DNA from: CAZOBJ01 sp964577825
Lineage (GTDB): Bacteria > Planctomycetota > SZUA-567 > JAFGNG01
Assembly: GCA_964577825.1 (NCBI GenBank)
Contig: CAZOBJ010000001.1
Location: 1 to 64,000, forward strand
DNA: 64,000 bases
Direction: 5' to 3'
Both the position numbers and the translations under genes were made by a program. The notes below the pieces were generated by a model. The model saw nothing but the letters and a program-made list of their open reading frames with translations, did no database searches and was not told where the DNA came from. Positions 42,312 to 51,807 of the stretch are shown piece by piece. How positions within the stretch are numbered: the stretch's first letter is position 1; each line of letters begins with the position of its first letter.

Positions 42312-43031
42312 TCAGCTGCCCTCCGATTGCGCCTGCTCGAGCTGCTGCTGGATGACGCTGCGCGGGATGCTGATCTCGGCCACCTCCACGTCCCCCGTGA
42401 ACCGGTGCGCCCCCGGCCGCGTGAATCCTGTCTTGTTGACCGCGAAAGTGACGGTGCGCTGGGCACGCACGGCGACGCCGAGCGGCTCGCCGGTGTCGCA
42501 GTCCAGGCCCGACGGCACGTCCACGGCCAGCACGGGCCGGCCGGACCGGTTTATCGCCGCGATGGCCGACCGGAACGGCTCGCGCACTTCACCCTTGACC
42601 CCCGTCCCCAGCAGCGCGTCGACGATCAGGTCGCACTCCGCACAGGCATCAAAGACGGCGGCGTCCTGCTGCGAGTTTGCCTCCCTCACCGCGATGCCCA
42701 TGTTGAGCGCGATTCGCAGGTTCACGACGGCGTCGCCGGCTTGGTCGAGTGCCTGCTGAAGGCGGGCCAGCAGGGGCACGAACACGTTTGCACCCCAGTT
42801 CGTGAGGTGCCGCGCCGCGACGAAGCCATCCCCGCCGTTGTTGCCCCTGCCGCACAGTACGGCGACCCTCTTGCCCTCGACGCCGTCCAGCATCTCGCGC
42901 GCCGCCGCCGCGCAGGCCCGGCCGGCGTTCTCCATGAGGAGTATGCCCGGAATGCCGTACTGCTCAATGGCAATGCGGTCCAGTTGTCGGATTTGCTCCG
43001 CTGTGGCGGCGAGCGTGGGCATCATGTTCAT
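42312..43031 (-). CDS. nnrE: NAD(P)H-hydrate epimerase (YjeF N-domain)
   Basis: 239 aa. LMENAGRACAAAAREML, VLCGRGNNGGDGFVAARHL and VDVPSGLDCDTGEP are the epimerase signatures; the Rossmann-like domain repairs R-NADHX to the S form. Only the N-terminal epimerase domain is present; the C-terminal ADP-dependent dehydratase usually fused to it in bacteria is missing here. Start is ATG 43031 (ATGs at 43025 and 43022 also exist); it overlaps the preceding lipoprotein gene by 4 bases, indicating coupling. Confidence 0.92.
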   Translation of the reverse strand: MNMMPTLAATAEQIRQLDRIAIEQYGIPGILLMENAGRACAAAAREMLDGVEGKRVAVLCGRGNNGGDGFVAARHLTNWGANVFVPLLARLQQALDQAGDAVVNLRIALNMGIAVREANSQQDAAVFDACAECDLIVDALLGTGVKGEVREPFRSAIAAINRSGRPVLAVDVPSGLDCDTGEPLGVAVRAQRTVTFAVNKTGFTRPGAHRFTGDVEVAEISIPRSVIQQQLEQAQSEGS

Positions 43032-43696
43032 GTTGCGACCGGGGCACGGGCCGGCACTGACGCAGCCCCGTCACCCGTCGGCGGGCGGGCCTGTTCTGCG
43101 CGCAACTGTTCGACGAACGCCGCCGCCTCAGCGACGATGCGGTCCACGCTCGCGGCCGTGACGGCGAAGTCAACGCGCGGCACTTCCTGAGCCGCGCCCT
43201 CCGCAGGGCCCTTCTCGGAGTCTCTCATCTCCTGATAGGCCTCCAGGAGTCCGTTGAGCTGGGTTTTCTTCTCCACAAGCCGGACCACCGCCCCCAGCAG
43301 TCGGTCCCTGCGTTGCGTGAACTCCGTGACTGTGATGTCCGCCCGGTTGTGTCGCTCGCAGAGGTCCGCCAGGAGCCCCACGACGGGCTGGACAGTGGCG
43401 TTCCAGCGGAGCTGGGCGTTGAAGATGAAGCCCTCCGACGGGCGGCTCCGACCGCGAGCATAGCCTATCGGCAGCTCGATGACGTACAGCATCGGTCGGT
43501 AATGAGGGATGAAGCTGCGGGCGGAGACGGGGTCGCGCCACTCGTGCCGGGCCAGGTCGTCGCTGACGCGCACGCGGACCTGGTTGCGGTGGCACGCTGT
43601 CAGAAGAGCGATGAGCACGAGGCCCGCACAACAGAGCAGTGGCGCACGACGACACGAGCGGACACGGGCATGAAAGACAGCGGACTCGCCGGGCAT
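43028..43696 (-). CDS. lipoprotein of unknown function
   Basis: 222 aa. A signal peptide ends in LLTAC (lipobox Cys ~35). The mature part is mostly helical (VSDDLARHEW, ADLCERHNRADITVTEFTQRRDRLL, QLNGLLEAYQEM) with a Pro/Ala-rich C-terminus. I recognise no family. It lies between pilT and nnrE in a tightly packed leftward operon. Confidence 0.5.
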   Translation of the reverse strand: MPGESAVFHARVRSCRRAPLLCCAGLVLIALLTACHRNQVRVRVSDDLARHEWRDPVSARSFIPHYRPMLYVIELPIGYARGRSRPSEGFIFNAQLRWNATVQPVVGLLADLCERHNRADITVTEFTQRRDRLLGAVVRLVEKKTQLNGLLEAYQEMRDSEKGPAEGAAQEVPRVDFAVTAASVDRIVAEAAAFVEQLRAEQARPPTGDGAASVPARAPVAT

Positions 43697-43711
43697 TCGC
43701 AGCAGCTTCCA

Positions 43712-44932
43712 CTACATGACGACTTCCTCGGTCAGGTCGATCTTCGACAGGTCGAGGCTCTTCACGGCCCTCTCGTAGCCGTGTCGCCGCAGCCTGTTGA
43801 GCATGTCGGGCCGGAAGAACGACTGCTTGACCGCGTCGGCCGGGCTCAGTTGCTTGCTCTCGACCTGCGCGAGCAGGTAGTTGTTGACCCGGTCGTTCAT
43901 GTCCTGCTTCTCGACCGATCTCGAGTAAGCCTCGTCCAGCGTGATGAATCCCTCCTCCACCAGGTTAAGCAGGGACTCGTTCATGGTCACCATGCCGTAT
44001 TTCTTGCCGGTCTGGATGACTGAGGGGAGCTGGTAGGTCTTCTGCTCGCGGATCAGGTTGCTCACGGCACTGTGAACGACCAGTATCTCGAACGCGGCGA
44101 TCCGGCCCTTCACCTTCCGCCGGCAGAGCGTCTGGGCGATGACGGCCTTGAGCGTTTCGGCAAGCATGGTCCGGATCTGCGCCTGCCTGTCCGGCGGGAA
44201 CTGGTCGATGATCCGGTCCACCGTGCTGGTGGCGGTTGTGGTATGGACGGTGCCCAGCACGAGGTGTCCTGTCTCGGCGGCGGTGATGGCCAGTGCCATG
44301 GTCTCCAGGTCACGCATCTCGCCCACGAGAATAATGTCGGGGTCTTCGCGGAAGGCCGCCCTGAGCGCACGCTTGAAACTGTCCGTGTGCAGGCCCACCT
44401 GGCGGTGGCTGAATATGCAGTTGAGGTTGCTGTGCACGAACTCAACCGGGTCCTCGATGGTGATAACGTGGTCTGACCTTTGCTCGTTGGCGTGGTGCAG
44501 CAGCGCCGCCAGCGTTGTGCTCTTGCCGCAGCCCGTCGGCCCCGTGCACAGGATAATGCCCTTCGGCAGCATCACCAGGTCCACGACCGTCTTGGGCAGC
44601 CCCAGATCCTCGACCGTCATGATATCGAACGGAATGAGGCGCTGAGCCATGGCTGGCCCGTTGATGTCGCAGTAGATGTTGGTCCTGAATCGAGCGACGT
44701 TGGGGATCTCATAGGCGAAGTCGCTGTCGTGCGTCGCCTCGTACTCCCGCCGGTTCCTTTCGGGCACTATCTCGTAGACCAACGCTTTGACCTGCTCCGC
44801 CGTCAGGGACGGGAGCTTCATCTTCTGAAGGGCGCCGTCGATGCGTACTATGGGCGGCGAGCCGGTAGCCAGGTGCAGGTCAGAGCCGCTGTTCTTTATC
44901 AGGAAGTTCAGGAACTTGTCTACTTGAGCCAT
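43712..44932 (-). CDS. pilT: PilT/PilU-type retraction ATPase
   Basis: 406 aa. PAS-like N-domain (SGSDLHLATGSPPIVRIDGAL), Walker A GPTGCGKST (131-139), Asp box TIEDPVEF, Walker B DIILVGEMRD and His box HLVLGTVHTTTA. PilT-class hexamers power type IV pilus retraction at the inner membrane. At 406 aa with ~45 residues beyond the usual PilT end, it is closer to PilU in length. No other pilus genes are in the window. The gene begins ATG 44932. Confidence 0.92.
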   Translation of the reverse strand: MAQVDKFLNFLIKNSGSDLHLATGSPPIVRIDGALQKMKLPSLTAEQVKALVYEIVPERNRREYEATHDSDFAYEIPNVARFRTNIYCDINGPAMAQRLIPFDIMTVEDLGLPKTVVDLVMLPKGIILCTGPTGCGKSTTLAALLHHANEQRSDHVITIEDPVEFVHSNLNCIFSHRQVGLHTDSFKRALRAAFREDPDIILVGEMRDLETMALAITAAETGHLVLGTVHTTTATSTVDRIIDQFPPDRQAQIRTMLAETLKAVIAQTLCRRKVKGRIAAFEILVVHSAVSNLIREQKTYQLPSVIQTGKKYGMVTMNESLLNLVEEGFITLDEAYSRSVEKQDMNDRVNNYLLAQVESKQLSPADAVKQSFFRPDMLNRLRRHGYERAVKSLDLSKIDLTEEVVM

Positions 44933-44978
44933 GGCTCACCCCTCCGCTCGGGTCCCACGAACGTTACATGCGGGGATT

Positions 44979-45007
44979 ATGTTAGCACCGTCGGCCGTCA
45001 GCGTCAA
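44979..45007 (-). promoter_or_regulatory. promoter for the pilT cluster
   Basis: Minus strand TTGACG (45002-45007, overlapping the waaA stop), 17-bp spacer, TAACAT (44979-44984), 47 bases before the ATG. Confidence 0.55.
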
Positions 45008-46323
45008 GCTGGATGGACGCGGCCTTTCTCCCGGGACAGCTCAGCCTGGCGGAAGACTCCCTCCAGCTTCGTCAGCGTCCGCTCGGTAGCCCCCTGACTT
45101 TCCAGGATCACCGATCGGGCGGCGCGCCCGATCGTCCCGGCCTGATCGGGATTGCTGAGTAGGCGGTCCAACTCCCTGACCAGTTCGGCGCGATCCCGGA
45201 CTGCCAGGACGGCGTCGTTCTCCCTGAGGAGTCTCATCTCCGGGCGGAAGTTCCCCGTGTGCGGGCCGACCAGCACCGGTTTGCCCAGCGCAGCGGGCTC
45301 CATCATGTTCTGGCCGCCCCCGGGCGGGTTAAGGCTGCGCCCAACGAAGGCACACGTGGCGAGCGCATAGCACTTGGTCAACTCGCCGATGGTGTCCAGC
45401 AGGATGACGGCGTCCTCCGGCGCGCTCCTTTGCTCCGCGTCAAGGACGGTTTTCTCGGCTATGCTGAAGCCACGTGAACGTAGAGCAGCCCTGATCTGCG
45501 CGGCGCGCTCGATGTGGCGGGGGGCGATGATGAGTCTGAGCCGGCGGTGCTTTATCTTCAGGTCTCTGTAGGCGCCGGCAAGCGCGGCCTCCTCGCCCCG
45601 ATGCGTGCTGCCGGCGACCAGGACGGGATCCCCCGGCTCGATGGCGAAGGTGCGGGCCATCTGCTCCAGTTCCGCGGGCCTGAAGTCGGTCCTGAGCGCG
45701 TCGTACTTCAGGGAGCCGGACGTGCAAACGGCCTCCTCGCACATGCCGACCGCCCTGAATCCCGCCGCGTCCTCGCGGCTCCTGGCGCAGCAGATGCGCA
45801 CGCCGTCCCACAGGTGCGGCCACAGCCGGTTGAGGACCCGGAGCAGGCGACGAGAGCCTCTCCCTATCCGGCCGCTGACGATTGCCACCGGCACGTGACG
45901 TGCGCGGCAGGCCTCCAGAAAGTTCGGCCAAATCTCCAGCTCAACCAGCAGAACCATGCTCGGCCTGACCCGCTCCAGAGCCCGCCCCACGCAGAAGGAG
46001 AAGTCCAGCGGCATGTAGAAGACCCTTGACTCGGGGTAGAGTTCTTCCAGCCGTCGCGCGCCGGTGTCGGTGTTCGTTGAGAAGACGATCTCCCAGCCCG
46101 GCCGCCGGCGTCTGATCTCCGCCACGAGGCGACGCGGTATGGCGGCCTCGCCGACGCTGGCGCAGTGTAACCACAGCCGCGGGGAGGTAGGCAGGTGAGG
46201 GACGAACCCCAGCCGCTGCAGGATGCCTGCCCGGTAGCGCCGGCCCTGAGGAAGCTTCCACAGCCAGTACGGCACCAGACATGCCGCAGCAGCGCCAAAC
46301 ACGCAGTTGAAGACCCAGCTCAT
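45004..46323 (-). CDS. waaA: 3-deoxy-D-manno-octulosonic acid (Kdo) transferase
   Basis: 439 aa GT30 enzyme. An N-terminal membrane anchor (VFNCVFGAAAACLVPYWLW), LWLHCASVGEAAIPRRL with the catalytic Glu, VLLVELEIWPNFLEACR, SLKYDAL and the C-terminal RSLNPPGGGQNMMEPAALGKPVLVGPH are classic WaaA motifs. It adds Kdo to lipid A precursors at the inner leaflet, showing this organism makes LPS. Start ATG 46323. Confidence 0.96.
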   Translation of the reverse strand: MSWVFNCVFGAAAACLVPYWLWKLPQGRRYRAGILQRLGFVPHLPTSPRLWLHCASVGEAAIPRRLVAEIRRRRPGWEIVFSTNTDTGARRLEELYPESRVFYMPLDFSFCVGRALERVRPSMVLLVELEIWPNFLEACRARHVPVAIVSGRIGRGSRRLLRVLNRLWPHLWDGVRICCARSREDAAGFRAVGMCEEAVCTSGSLKYDALRTDFRPAELEQMARTFAIEPGDPVLVAGSTHRGEEAALAGAYRDLKIKHRRLRLIIAPRHIERAAQIRAALRSRGFSIAEKTVLDAEQRSAPEDAVILLDTIGELTKCYALATCAFVGRSLNPPGGGQNMMEPAALGKPVLVGPHTGNFRPEMRLLRENDAVLAVRDRAELVRELDRLLSNPDQAGTIGRAARSVILESQGATERTLTKLEGVFRQAELSREKGRVHPA

Positions 46324-46354
46324 TCCTTTCTCCAGGACAATCCCACAGCCAGTT

Positions 46355-46384
46355 AGGATACATGCTTTGCCACGCGGTATTCAA
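46355..46384 (-). promoter_or_regulatory. candidate promoter for waaA
   Basis: Minus strand TTGAAT (46379-46384), 18-bp spacer, TATCCT (46355-46360), 31 bases before the ATG. Confidence 0.4.
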
Positions 46385-46412
46385 TTGGGCACGCGGTGTG
46401 GTGGCTTCGGTC

Positions 46413-46441
46413 TTGACAGCCCGGCGGTCGCAACTTACACT
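46413..46441 (+). promoter_or_regulatory. strong promoter for the Ser/Thr kinase gene
   Basis: TTGACA (46413-46418), 17-bp spacer, TACACT (46436-46441), identical hexamers and spacing to the pheA operon promoter. A long leader (~120 bases) precedes the ATG at 46570. Confidence 0.65.
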
Positions 46442-46569
46442 GTTGTGGCGCCGAAAGGCGCGGTGGGGGTCGGAGGCGACTGTCTGAGAGGTTCCTCTGT
46501 CTCTGCCTCTACCGCCAAGAGTTGAAGGTCGTGCGCTTCGGTGTCCTGTTGTCCGGCGGGAGGGTGGGC

Positions 46570-48072
46570 ATGTCAACGCCTCAGGAAAGGCGTTTTGTTC
46601 GGCTGGCCCTGGCGCGCAAGGCGTTGACTCGCGAGCAGATGGAGGCCTGCCAGCAGTTACAGGCGCAGAAGCAGAAGGAAGGCACCAAGGCGCCCCTGTG
46701 GGACTGCGCCGTGCTGCAGAACATGCTCTCCCAGGACGATGCGGAGAAGCTGGAGGATGATGCGGGCGATCTGACGGTCGATAAGCTGGGGGAATTCACG
46801 ATCGTCCGCAAGCTCGGCGAGGGGGGCATGGGGGCCGTTTACCTCGGGATCGGCTCGGACAAGAACCGCTCCGCCATAAAGATCATGGCTCCCCACCTGT
46901 CCAAGCAGAGGCCCTTTCTGACCCGGTTCTTCCGGGAGGGACAGGCCTCTATGAAGCTCCAGCACCAGAACCTGGTCCGCGGCTACGACATTGGCGAGGA
47001 CGCGGGTTACTACTTCTTCGCCCTGGAGTTCGTGGACGGCAAGAGCCTTAGCCAGATAATCCGGGACGGCGGGCCCCTTCCGCCCGAGAAGGCGACCGAG
47101 ATCATACTGTCAGTGGCTGAGGCCTTGGCCTACGCTCACGAGAATCATGTCGTCCACCGCGACATAAAGCCCGAGAACATCATGCTCACCAGGGACGGCG
47201 TGGCCAAGTTGATGGACCTCGGCCTGGCGCGCCAGACGGACAGCGAGGTCACTGCCCTGACGCGCACGGGCACGGCCATGGGCACGCCTTATTACATGGC
47301 GCCCGAGCAGGCGCAGGACGCCAAGCGGGCCGACGAGCGCAGTGACATCTATTCCCTGGGCGCTTCGTGGTATCACATGGTGACTGGCAAGGTTCCCTTC
47401 GAGGGCGCCACCTCCTATGAGGTCTTCCAGAAGCACCTGAAGGAGCCGCTCAGGCCACCCCAGGCGCTGGAAAGCAAAGTGCCGCGCGCCGTGTCTCTCA
47501 GCATCGAACGCATGATGGCGAAAGAGCCTGACCGGCGGTTCCAGAGCGCCACGGAGGTCTGTGAGCATATCCGGGAGCACTGCCTCGGCAAGCGAGATAT
47601 CAAGAAAGAGCTGGGCGTCGGCGCGGAAGCCAAGACAGAGGCCAAAGAGGACCTCTGGGACATGAAGGTCGCGGTCAAGGGCAGGGTCGAAAAGCGGCGT
47701 TTCTCCCTGGCCGAACTGCGCGCGAGGATACGCAAGGGGCAGATCGGCCGCGAAACACCGGCCAAACGCGTCGGGGAGTCGGGTCCATACCAGCCTGCCG
47801 GTTCCTACAGCGAACTGGAGAGGGAGTTTCCCCGCGACTATGCTATGGCCGCTGCCGGGCAGAAGGATGGCGATGCACCCTCCAGCAGGTCCGAACTGCG
47901 CAGCCTGCTGACCCACTACGATGAATCCGCCCGCTCATATCACCGCAAGCGCGGCCTGAAGAAGCTTGTGCCGCTGCTCATCAAGCTCGGGATTGCGGCG
48001 GTCGTGGCGCTGGTCATCTGGCTCTTCTGGGACAGCATCTCGGGCGTGCTCTCTGGCTTTATGGGCGACTGA
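46570..48072 (+). CDS. membrane-anchored Ser/Thr protein kinase with GYF_2-like domain
   Basis: 500 aa. An N-terminal ~70-residue helical region is followed by the kinase domain (~75-345): glycine loop KLGEGGMGAVYLG, Lys104 in AIKIM, HRDIKPEN (Asp198), and DLG instead of DFG (216-218), a change common in planctomycete kinases. GTPYYMAPEQ is the activation segment. A stretch ~370-420 (WDMKVAVKGRVEKRRFSLAEL, RKGQIGRETPAKR) resembles GYF_2-type domains. One membrane helix near ~467-485 anchors the kinase with almost nothing outside, so it is unlikely to be a receptor kinase. ATG 46570 was chosen over an upstream TTG at 46522 frame start. Confidence 0.88.
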   Translation: MSTPQERRFVRLALARKALTREQMEACQQLQAQKQKEGTKAPLWDCAVLQNMLSQDDAEKLEDDAGDLTVDKLGEFTIVRKLGEGGMGAVYLGIGSDKNRSAIKIMAPHLSKQRPFLTRFFREGQASMKLQHQNLVRGYDIGEDAGYYFFALEFVDGKSLSQIIRDGGPLPPEKATEIILSVAEALAYAHENHVVHRDIKPENIMLTRDGVAKLMDLGLARQTDSEVTALTRTGTAMGTPYYMAPEQAQDAKRADERSDIYSLGASWYHMVTGKVPFEGATSYEVFQKHLKEPLRPPQALESKVPRAVSLSIERMMAKEPDRRFQSATEVCEHIREHCLGKRDIKKELGVGAEAKTEAKEDLWDMKVAVKGRVEKRRFSLAELRARIRKGQIGRETPAKRVGESGPYQPAGSYSELEREFPRDYAMAAAGQKDGDAPSSRSELRSLLTHYDESARSYHRKRGLKKLVPLLIKLGIAAVVALVIWLFWDSISGVLSGFMGD

Positions 48073-48256
48073 CCCCTTGCGCGCGCCATCTTGACGGCTG
48101 TCCGCTGCACGTCCCCGCTTCCCTGGCCTGATCTCTGACCCGGCGCAGCTTCGTGCCCCCCTCCAAGTTGCCGCCGATCATCCTGCGCCTGCCGTCCAGA
48201 ACCGGCCGCAGGCTTCATGCCATCGGTGCCTCCCGCCGGCCTCTCCACTGGGGCGA

Positions 48257-50818
48257 TCAACCGTGTTGGTGGTCGGCCGGCGTGCCGTGTCCGTGGGTGT
48301 GGTAGGGGCCGCTGCCGTGGTGGAGTTCATGGTCGGCCTCCACCAGGAGCCGTCCCTTCAGTTCCTGCTGCGCATCTTTGAACAACTTGACCATCCGTTT
48401 CCTGGCCTTCTCGTCGAACGCGGTGGCCATCGTATTCAGGTACTCCATGCCGCCTTCGACCAGCGCCAGCATGTGTTGGGCGGCCGGGCCGTTGAAGGCG
48501 CGCGCGTCGCCGCACTTCAGGTAAACGGGGGAGGTGTGGGCGGCGATGTACTCCGCTGGATGCTTCTCCCAGCCGGTGCAGCGGGCGGCGATCCATCCGC
48601 TGCCGGGCACCTTGACCCTTGCCCGCGCCTTGAGCGAGCGAGCGCCCCTCGACGCGCTGCGCGAGGCGACGACGTGGCCGTTGCGCACAATCTCTATCCT
48701 GCCCAGCGGCCAGACGCTCTCGGCCCGCGCCTCGACCTCGAGCGTGCCGCCCGACGGCGGAAGCTGGACTGTCTCCCCGATGGCCTTGCCCTCCACAGCC
48801 AGGTCGATCAACGGGCCGGTGCTGCTGAAGGTGCGCCCGGCCCGCACGGCCTCCGCCCAGCTCTCGTAGTCGAAGGGCCGCCGCGGGTCCAGCAGGGCGT
48901 ATGTCCTCAGCCAGCCGATGGGGCAGTAGGCCCCCATCTTGTCGGTCCCGCCGACGACGGCGACCCGGTAGCCGCAGTTCAGGTACCTATACCATTCCTG
49001 GGTGGAGAAGTCGCCGCCGCGCAAGCCGCTGATCTCCAGGGCGTCCACCAGTTCGGTCAGGATGGGCACGGGGTCCTCAGTGTGGCCGCAGTACGGGTAG
49101 TGCGGCCGGATGACAACGCCGCCCTTGCGCTTGTTCTCGCGGGCCCACTCGGCCAGGGCGAGGAAGTCCGGGTCGCCCACGAACGATTCCGTCGGCCCGC
49201 CGCAGCACATCGGGAAGACAGGCAGGCCCTTCGTGCCGAGCATGGACATGTGGCCCAGCATGTGGTTGCGGTTCTCAGTGCCCACATAGACGATCGTATC
49301 GTCGCCGACGACGTTGGCGCCGCCGATGTAGTCGCCTACGTTCGTGAACAGGCGGCCCCACTGCGAGGCGAGCAGGTTGACGATGTTGACACCCTCGCAC
49401 TGGGCCTCCAGGTGGGCCGTGTGGGGGCTGATGAAGTGCACGTGCGTGTCGGCCGTCACCCAACCCTTGCTTCGCCAGTCGAGTCGGCGGTTGACGGTCA
49501 GCTCCAGGACCTTCTGGCCGGGCGTGACCGTGGCCTCCATCCTCTCCGGCGCGTACTCGAAGCCCTTGAAAACCTCGACGTAGACGTCACCCACCGGCAG
49601 GTCCGTCGTGAACTCTCCGGGGACGTATGCGAAGTTCCGCCCTCCCGCGACCACGTCGGCCCCGTAGTCCATGAACCAGCCGGCGTTGATCTGCGCGTGG
49701 TGGCCGTACGGCGCGATGTACTCGCCGCGGGGGCCCTGCATGTGGACGCGCGCGGGCGTCGGCCTGCCCGTGGACGAATCGCGCACCACGACCTTCATCC
49801 ACTGCCGCGTCTTGCCCAGCACGCGCAGTTCGGCCTGTCCCTTCTGCTCCGCGCTTCGCCCTTTGTGGAATGCCTGGCCCAGCGAGAACCTGCGCCGCTT
49901 CCGCTCGCCTTCCAGCCGCACGGACAGCGTGGCGTCTTCCGCGCCGAACGCCTCGACGAGCGTCTCCACGCCGTCGTCGGGGTCCCCTGCCCGCGTCAGG
50001 CCGGCGTGTCGCGCGTTGAGCCAGCGTTTGCCGCTGGGGCCTTTCGTCTGTTCCAGGCGTGCGACGCCGCCGAGGTCCACCCCGGCCTCGGCGACCCGGG
50101 CCGGCTTGCCCAGCCCCGCGACGCGGTACGTGCGACGCGGCAGGTGCCTCAGCGGGTGCGAGCGGCCCCGGTAGAGCGTCAGGCCGGCGACCAGGAGCGG
50201 CGACCTGCACAGCCCGGTTATCGTCAGCGCCTTCAGGGCCTTGCCCGCAGAGGGGTTCGGCATGGCGTGGACGTGCGGCACACCCCACCGTGTCTTGACG
50301 CCTGTCTGTGCATGTGCCCAATCCATGTCCTTCGGGTAATCCGTTGGGTCAACCGCCTCCCACAGGTTGAACGACTGCGCGAGCCAGACCGGTCCGGGGC
50401 TCTCCTTCATGGGCACTTCGAAACGCGCCCGCACGGGCTGGCAGTGCGCAGTGCCGTCCGCGTAGGCCAATCGGTACTCGGCCACGACCAGCCCCTCCAA
50501 CGGGTCTTCCTGGTTGACCTCTTCGGGGACCTGCAGCCATTCGTGCAGCAGGCAGATGAAGTCGGCCTTGCCGCGCAGGGGCACCGTGACGGCGGGCCGG
50601 CCCTTGCTGACCAGGATCACGCGGGCCTGTTTGCCTTCCCCCATGCTGAACGGAATGCCCCACGATTCCTGCGCGCCCTCGGGGTACTTGCGGACGCGCC
50701 CGGCCAGGTCCCGCCACCACTCGAGCCTGACCGAGCGGTTCGGCCAGTTGAAGAGCCGCTCCAGGCTGACCTGCGTGAAGCTCGCCCCGAAAGGTTTCTC
50801 CCCGGACCTCTTGCCCAT
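48257..50818 (-). CDS. CehA/McbA-family metallohydrolase with His-rich tail
   Basis: 853 aa. A PHP-type metal site is seen at ADTHVHFISPHTAHLEA, GGVVIRPHYPYCGHTED, and GGTDKMGAYCPIGW with late HTSP; the family (named for carbaryl and other ester/amide hydrolases) includes many uncharacterised large environmental members. The N-terminal ~420 residues are beta-rich (~330-420 Ig/transthyretin-like, RPTPARVHMQGP). The C-terminus is His-rich (HELHHGSGPYHTHGHG and further His), perhaps metal-binding. No signal peptide is visible. Last gene of the leftward rpiB operon. The 48073-48256 gap has nothing recognisable. Confidence 0.72.
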   Translation of the reverse strand: MGKRSGEKPFGASFTQVSLERLFNWPNRSVRLEWWRDLAGRVRKYPEGAQESWGIPFSMGEGKQARVILVSKGRPAVTVPLRGKADFICLLHEWLQVPEEVNQEDPLEGLVVAEYRLAYADGTAHCQPVRARFEVPMKESPGPVWLAQSFNLWEAVDPTDYPKDMDWAHAQTGVKTRWGVPHVHAMPNPSAGKALKALTITGLCRSPLLVAGLTLYRGRSHPLRHLPRRTYRVAGLGKPARVAEAGVDLGGVARLEQTKGPSGKRWLNARHAGLTRAGDPDDGVETLVEAFGAEDATLSVRLEGERKRRRFSLGQAFHKGRSAEQKGQAELRVLGKTRQWMKVVVRDSSTGRPTPARVHMQGPRGEYIAPYGHHAQINAGWFMDYGADVVAGGRNFAYVPGEFTTDLPVGDVYVEVFKGFEYAPERMEATVTPGQKVLELTVNRRLDWRSKGWVTADTHVHFISPHTAHLEAQCEGVNIVNLLASQWGRLFTNVGDYIGGANVVGDDTIVYVGTENRNHMLGHMSMLGTKGLPVFPMCCGGPTESFVGDPDFLALAEWARENKRKGGVVIRPHYPYCGHTEDPVPILTELVDALEISGLRGGDFSTQEWYRYLNCGYRVAVVGGTDKMGAYCPIGWLRTYALLDPRRPFDYESWAEAVRAGRTFSSTGPLIDLAVEGKAIGETVQLPPSGGTLEVEARAESVWPLGRIEIVRNGHVVASRSASRGARSLKARARVKVPGSGWIAARCTGWEKHPAEYIAAHTSPVYLKCGDARAFNGPAAQHMLALVEGGMEYLNTMATAFDEKARKRMVKLFKDAQQELKGRLLVEADHELHHGSGPYHTHGHGTPADHQHG

Positions 50819-50887
50819 CTGTCACCTCCCTTGCCCACGCTACCCGTTGTCCGTGCCAGCACATCTTGGCCCTGCCCGCGCTCCCCG

Positions 50888-51790
50888 TCAGCCCTGGTCG
50901 CTGGCGGGGAATGCCCGCGCCAGGGCCCTGTGGAGCAGTTCGAACGTCCCGTCCCGGCTCACGTGATAGACACGCATCATGCTGCCGTGCGTGCGGCTGA
51001 AGTCGTAGCTGTTGTCCGCCGGCCGCACGCTCGGCGCGGCGGTTATCTCCCACTCGGCTAGTGAAGGATCGACGAGGAACGCTACGTCGCCCAGGTCGAA
51101 GAAGCCCTTCGTCGGGCTCCGGAAGTGCGGCGCGCTGGCACGGATCCCGTGCAGGTACTCGCCCAACGGGCCGTGGGGGCGGATCTTCTCCTCCGAGACT
51201 TCTATCGGCCAGCGGATGTAGGTCCCTGTGTCGAACAGGACCAGGGGGAGATCGGACTTGTAGATGTTGCGCACCGCCTTGATGTCCATCCACGCATTCG
51301 CGTTGAAGCAGGAGACCGGCCAGCGGGAGCGCCCGTGCCAGACGACTATGACGCGATCGGCTATCTGCGGCTCTTTCATATAGGCACACGCGATGTTGGT
51401 GGCCGCACCCAGGCCCACGACGAAAAGCGGGTTCTCCGCATCGCCGGCCATGGCTCGCTCGATGATGAAATCCACCCCTTCGGATTCTTCCGGGAAGTCG
51501 ATGTACTGGATCGGGTCGGAGCCGCGCCTGACGGGATACTTCCCGGCCATGCCGGCTTTCTCAAGGACCGTCTCTATCTCTCGGACCGTCCTGTCCAGCG
51601 TGTCGGGCGAACCCCACTGCACGGACACGAAGCCCTCGATGTCGAACCGTTCGGGCGACAACACCGCGAGTGCGATTGCATACTGGTCGTCGATCTCGCA
51701 ACCCGCGTCCGTGTCAATCAGCAGGCGGATCTTCCGGCCGGCCAGCGGGATCTCCGGCACGGGCCGGCTGCTGGTATTCGCGTCCGGCAT
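50888..51790 (-). CDS. inosine-uridine-preferring nucleoside hydrolase family protein
   Basis: 300 aa. The metal-binding DTDAGCEIDDQYAIALAV stretch matches DTDPGxDDAxAI loosely, with ALIxxEID spacing altered; GLGAATNIACAYMKEP and WPVSCFNANAWMDI correspond to the GPLTNxA and NxxxD region. Members cleave ribonucleosides to base plus ribose. The divergent DxDxGxxxDD spacing and missing late His motifs mean the substrate is uncertain. It lies between rpiB (18-bp gap) and the CehA-like gene, fitting ribose salvage. Confidence 0.72.
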   Translation of the reverse strand: MPDANTSSRPVPEIPLAGRKIRLLIDTDAGCEIDDQYAIALAVLSPERFDIEGFVSVQWGSPDTLDRTVREIETVLEKAGMAGKYPVRRGSDPIQYIDFPEESEGVDFIIERAMAGDAENPLFVVGLGAATNIACAYMKEPQIADRVIVVWHGRSRWPVSCFNANAWMDIKAVRNIYKSDLPLVLFDTGTYIRWPIEVSEEKIRPHGPLGEYLHGIRASAPHFRSPTKGFFDLGDVAFLVDPSLAEWEITAAPSVRPADNSYDFSRTHGSMMRVYHVSRDGTFELLHRALARAFPASDQG

Positions 51791-51807
51791 TTCGGCTCCT
51801 TTCTGAG

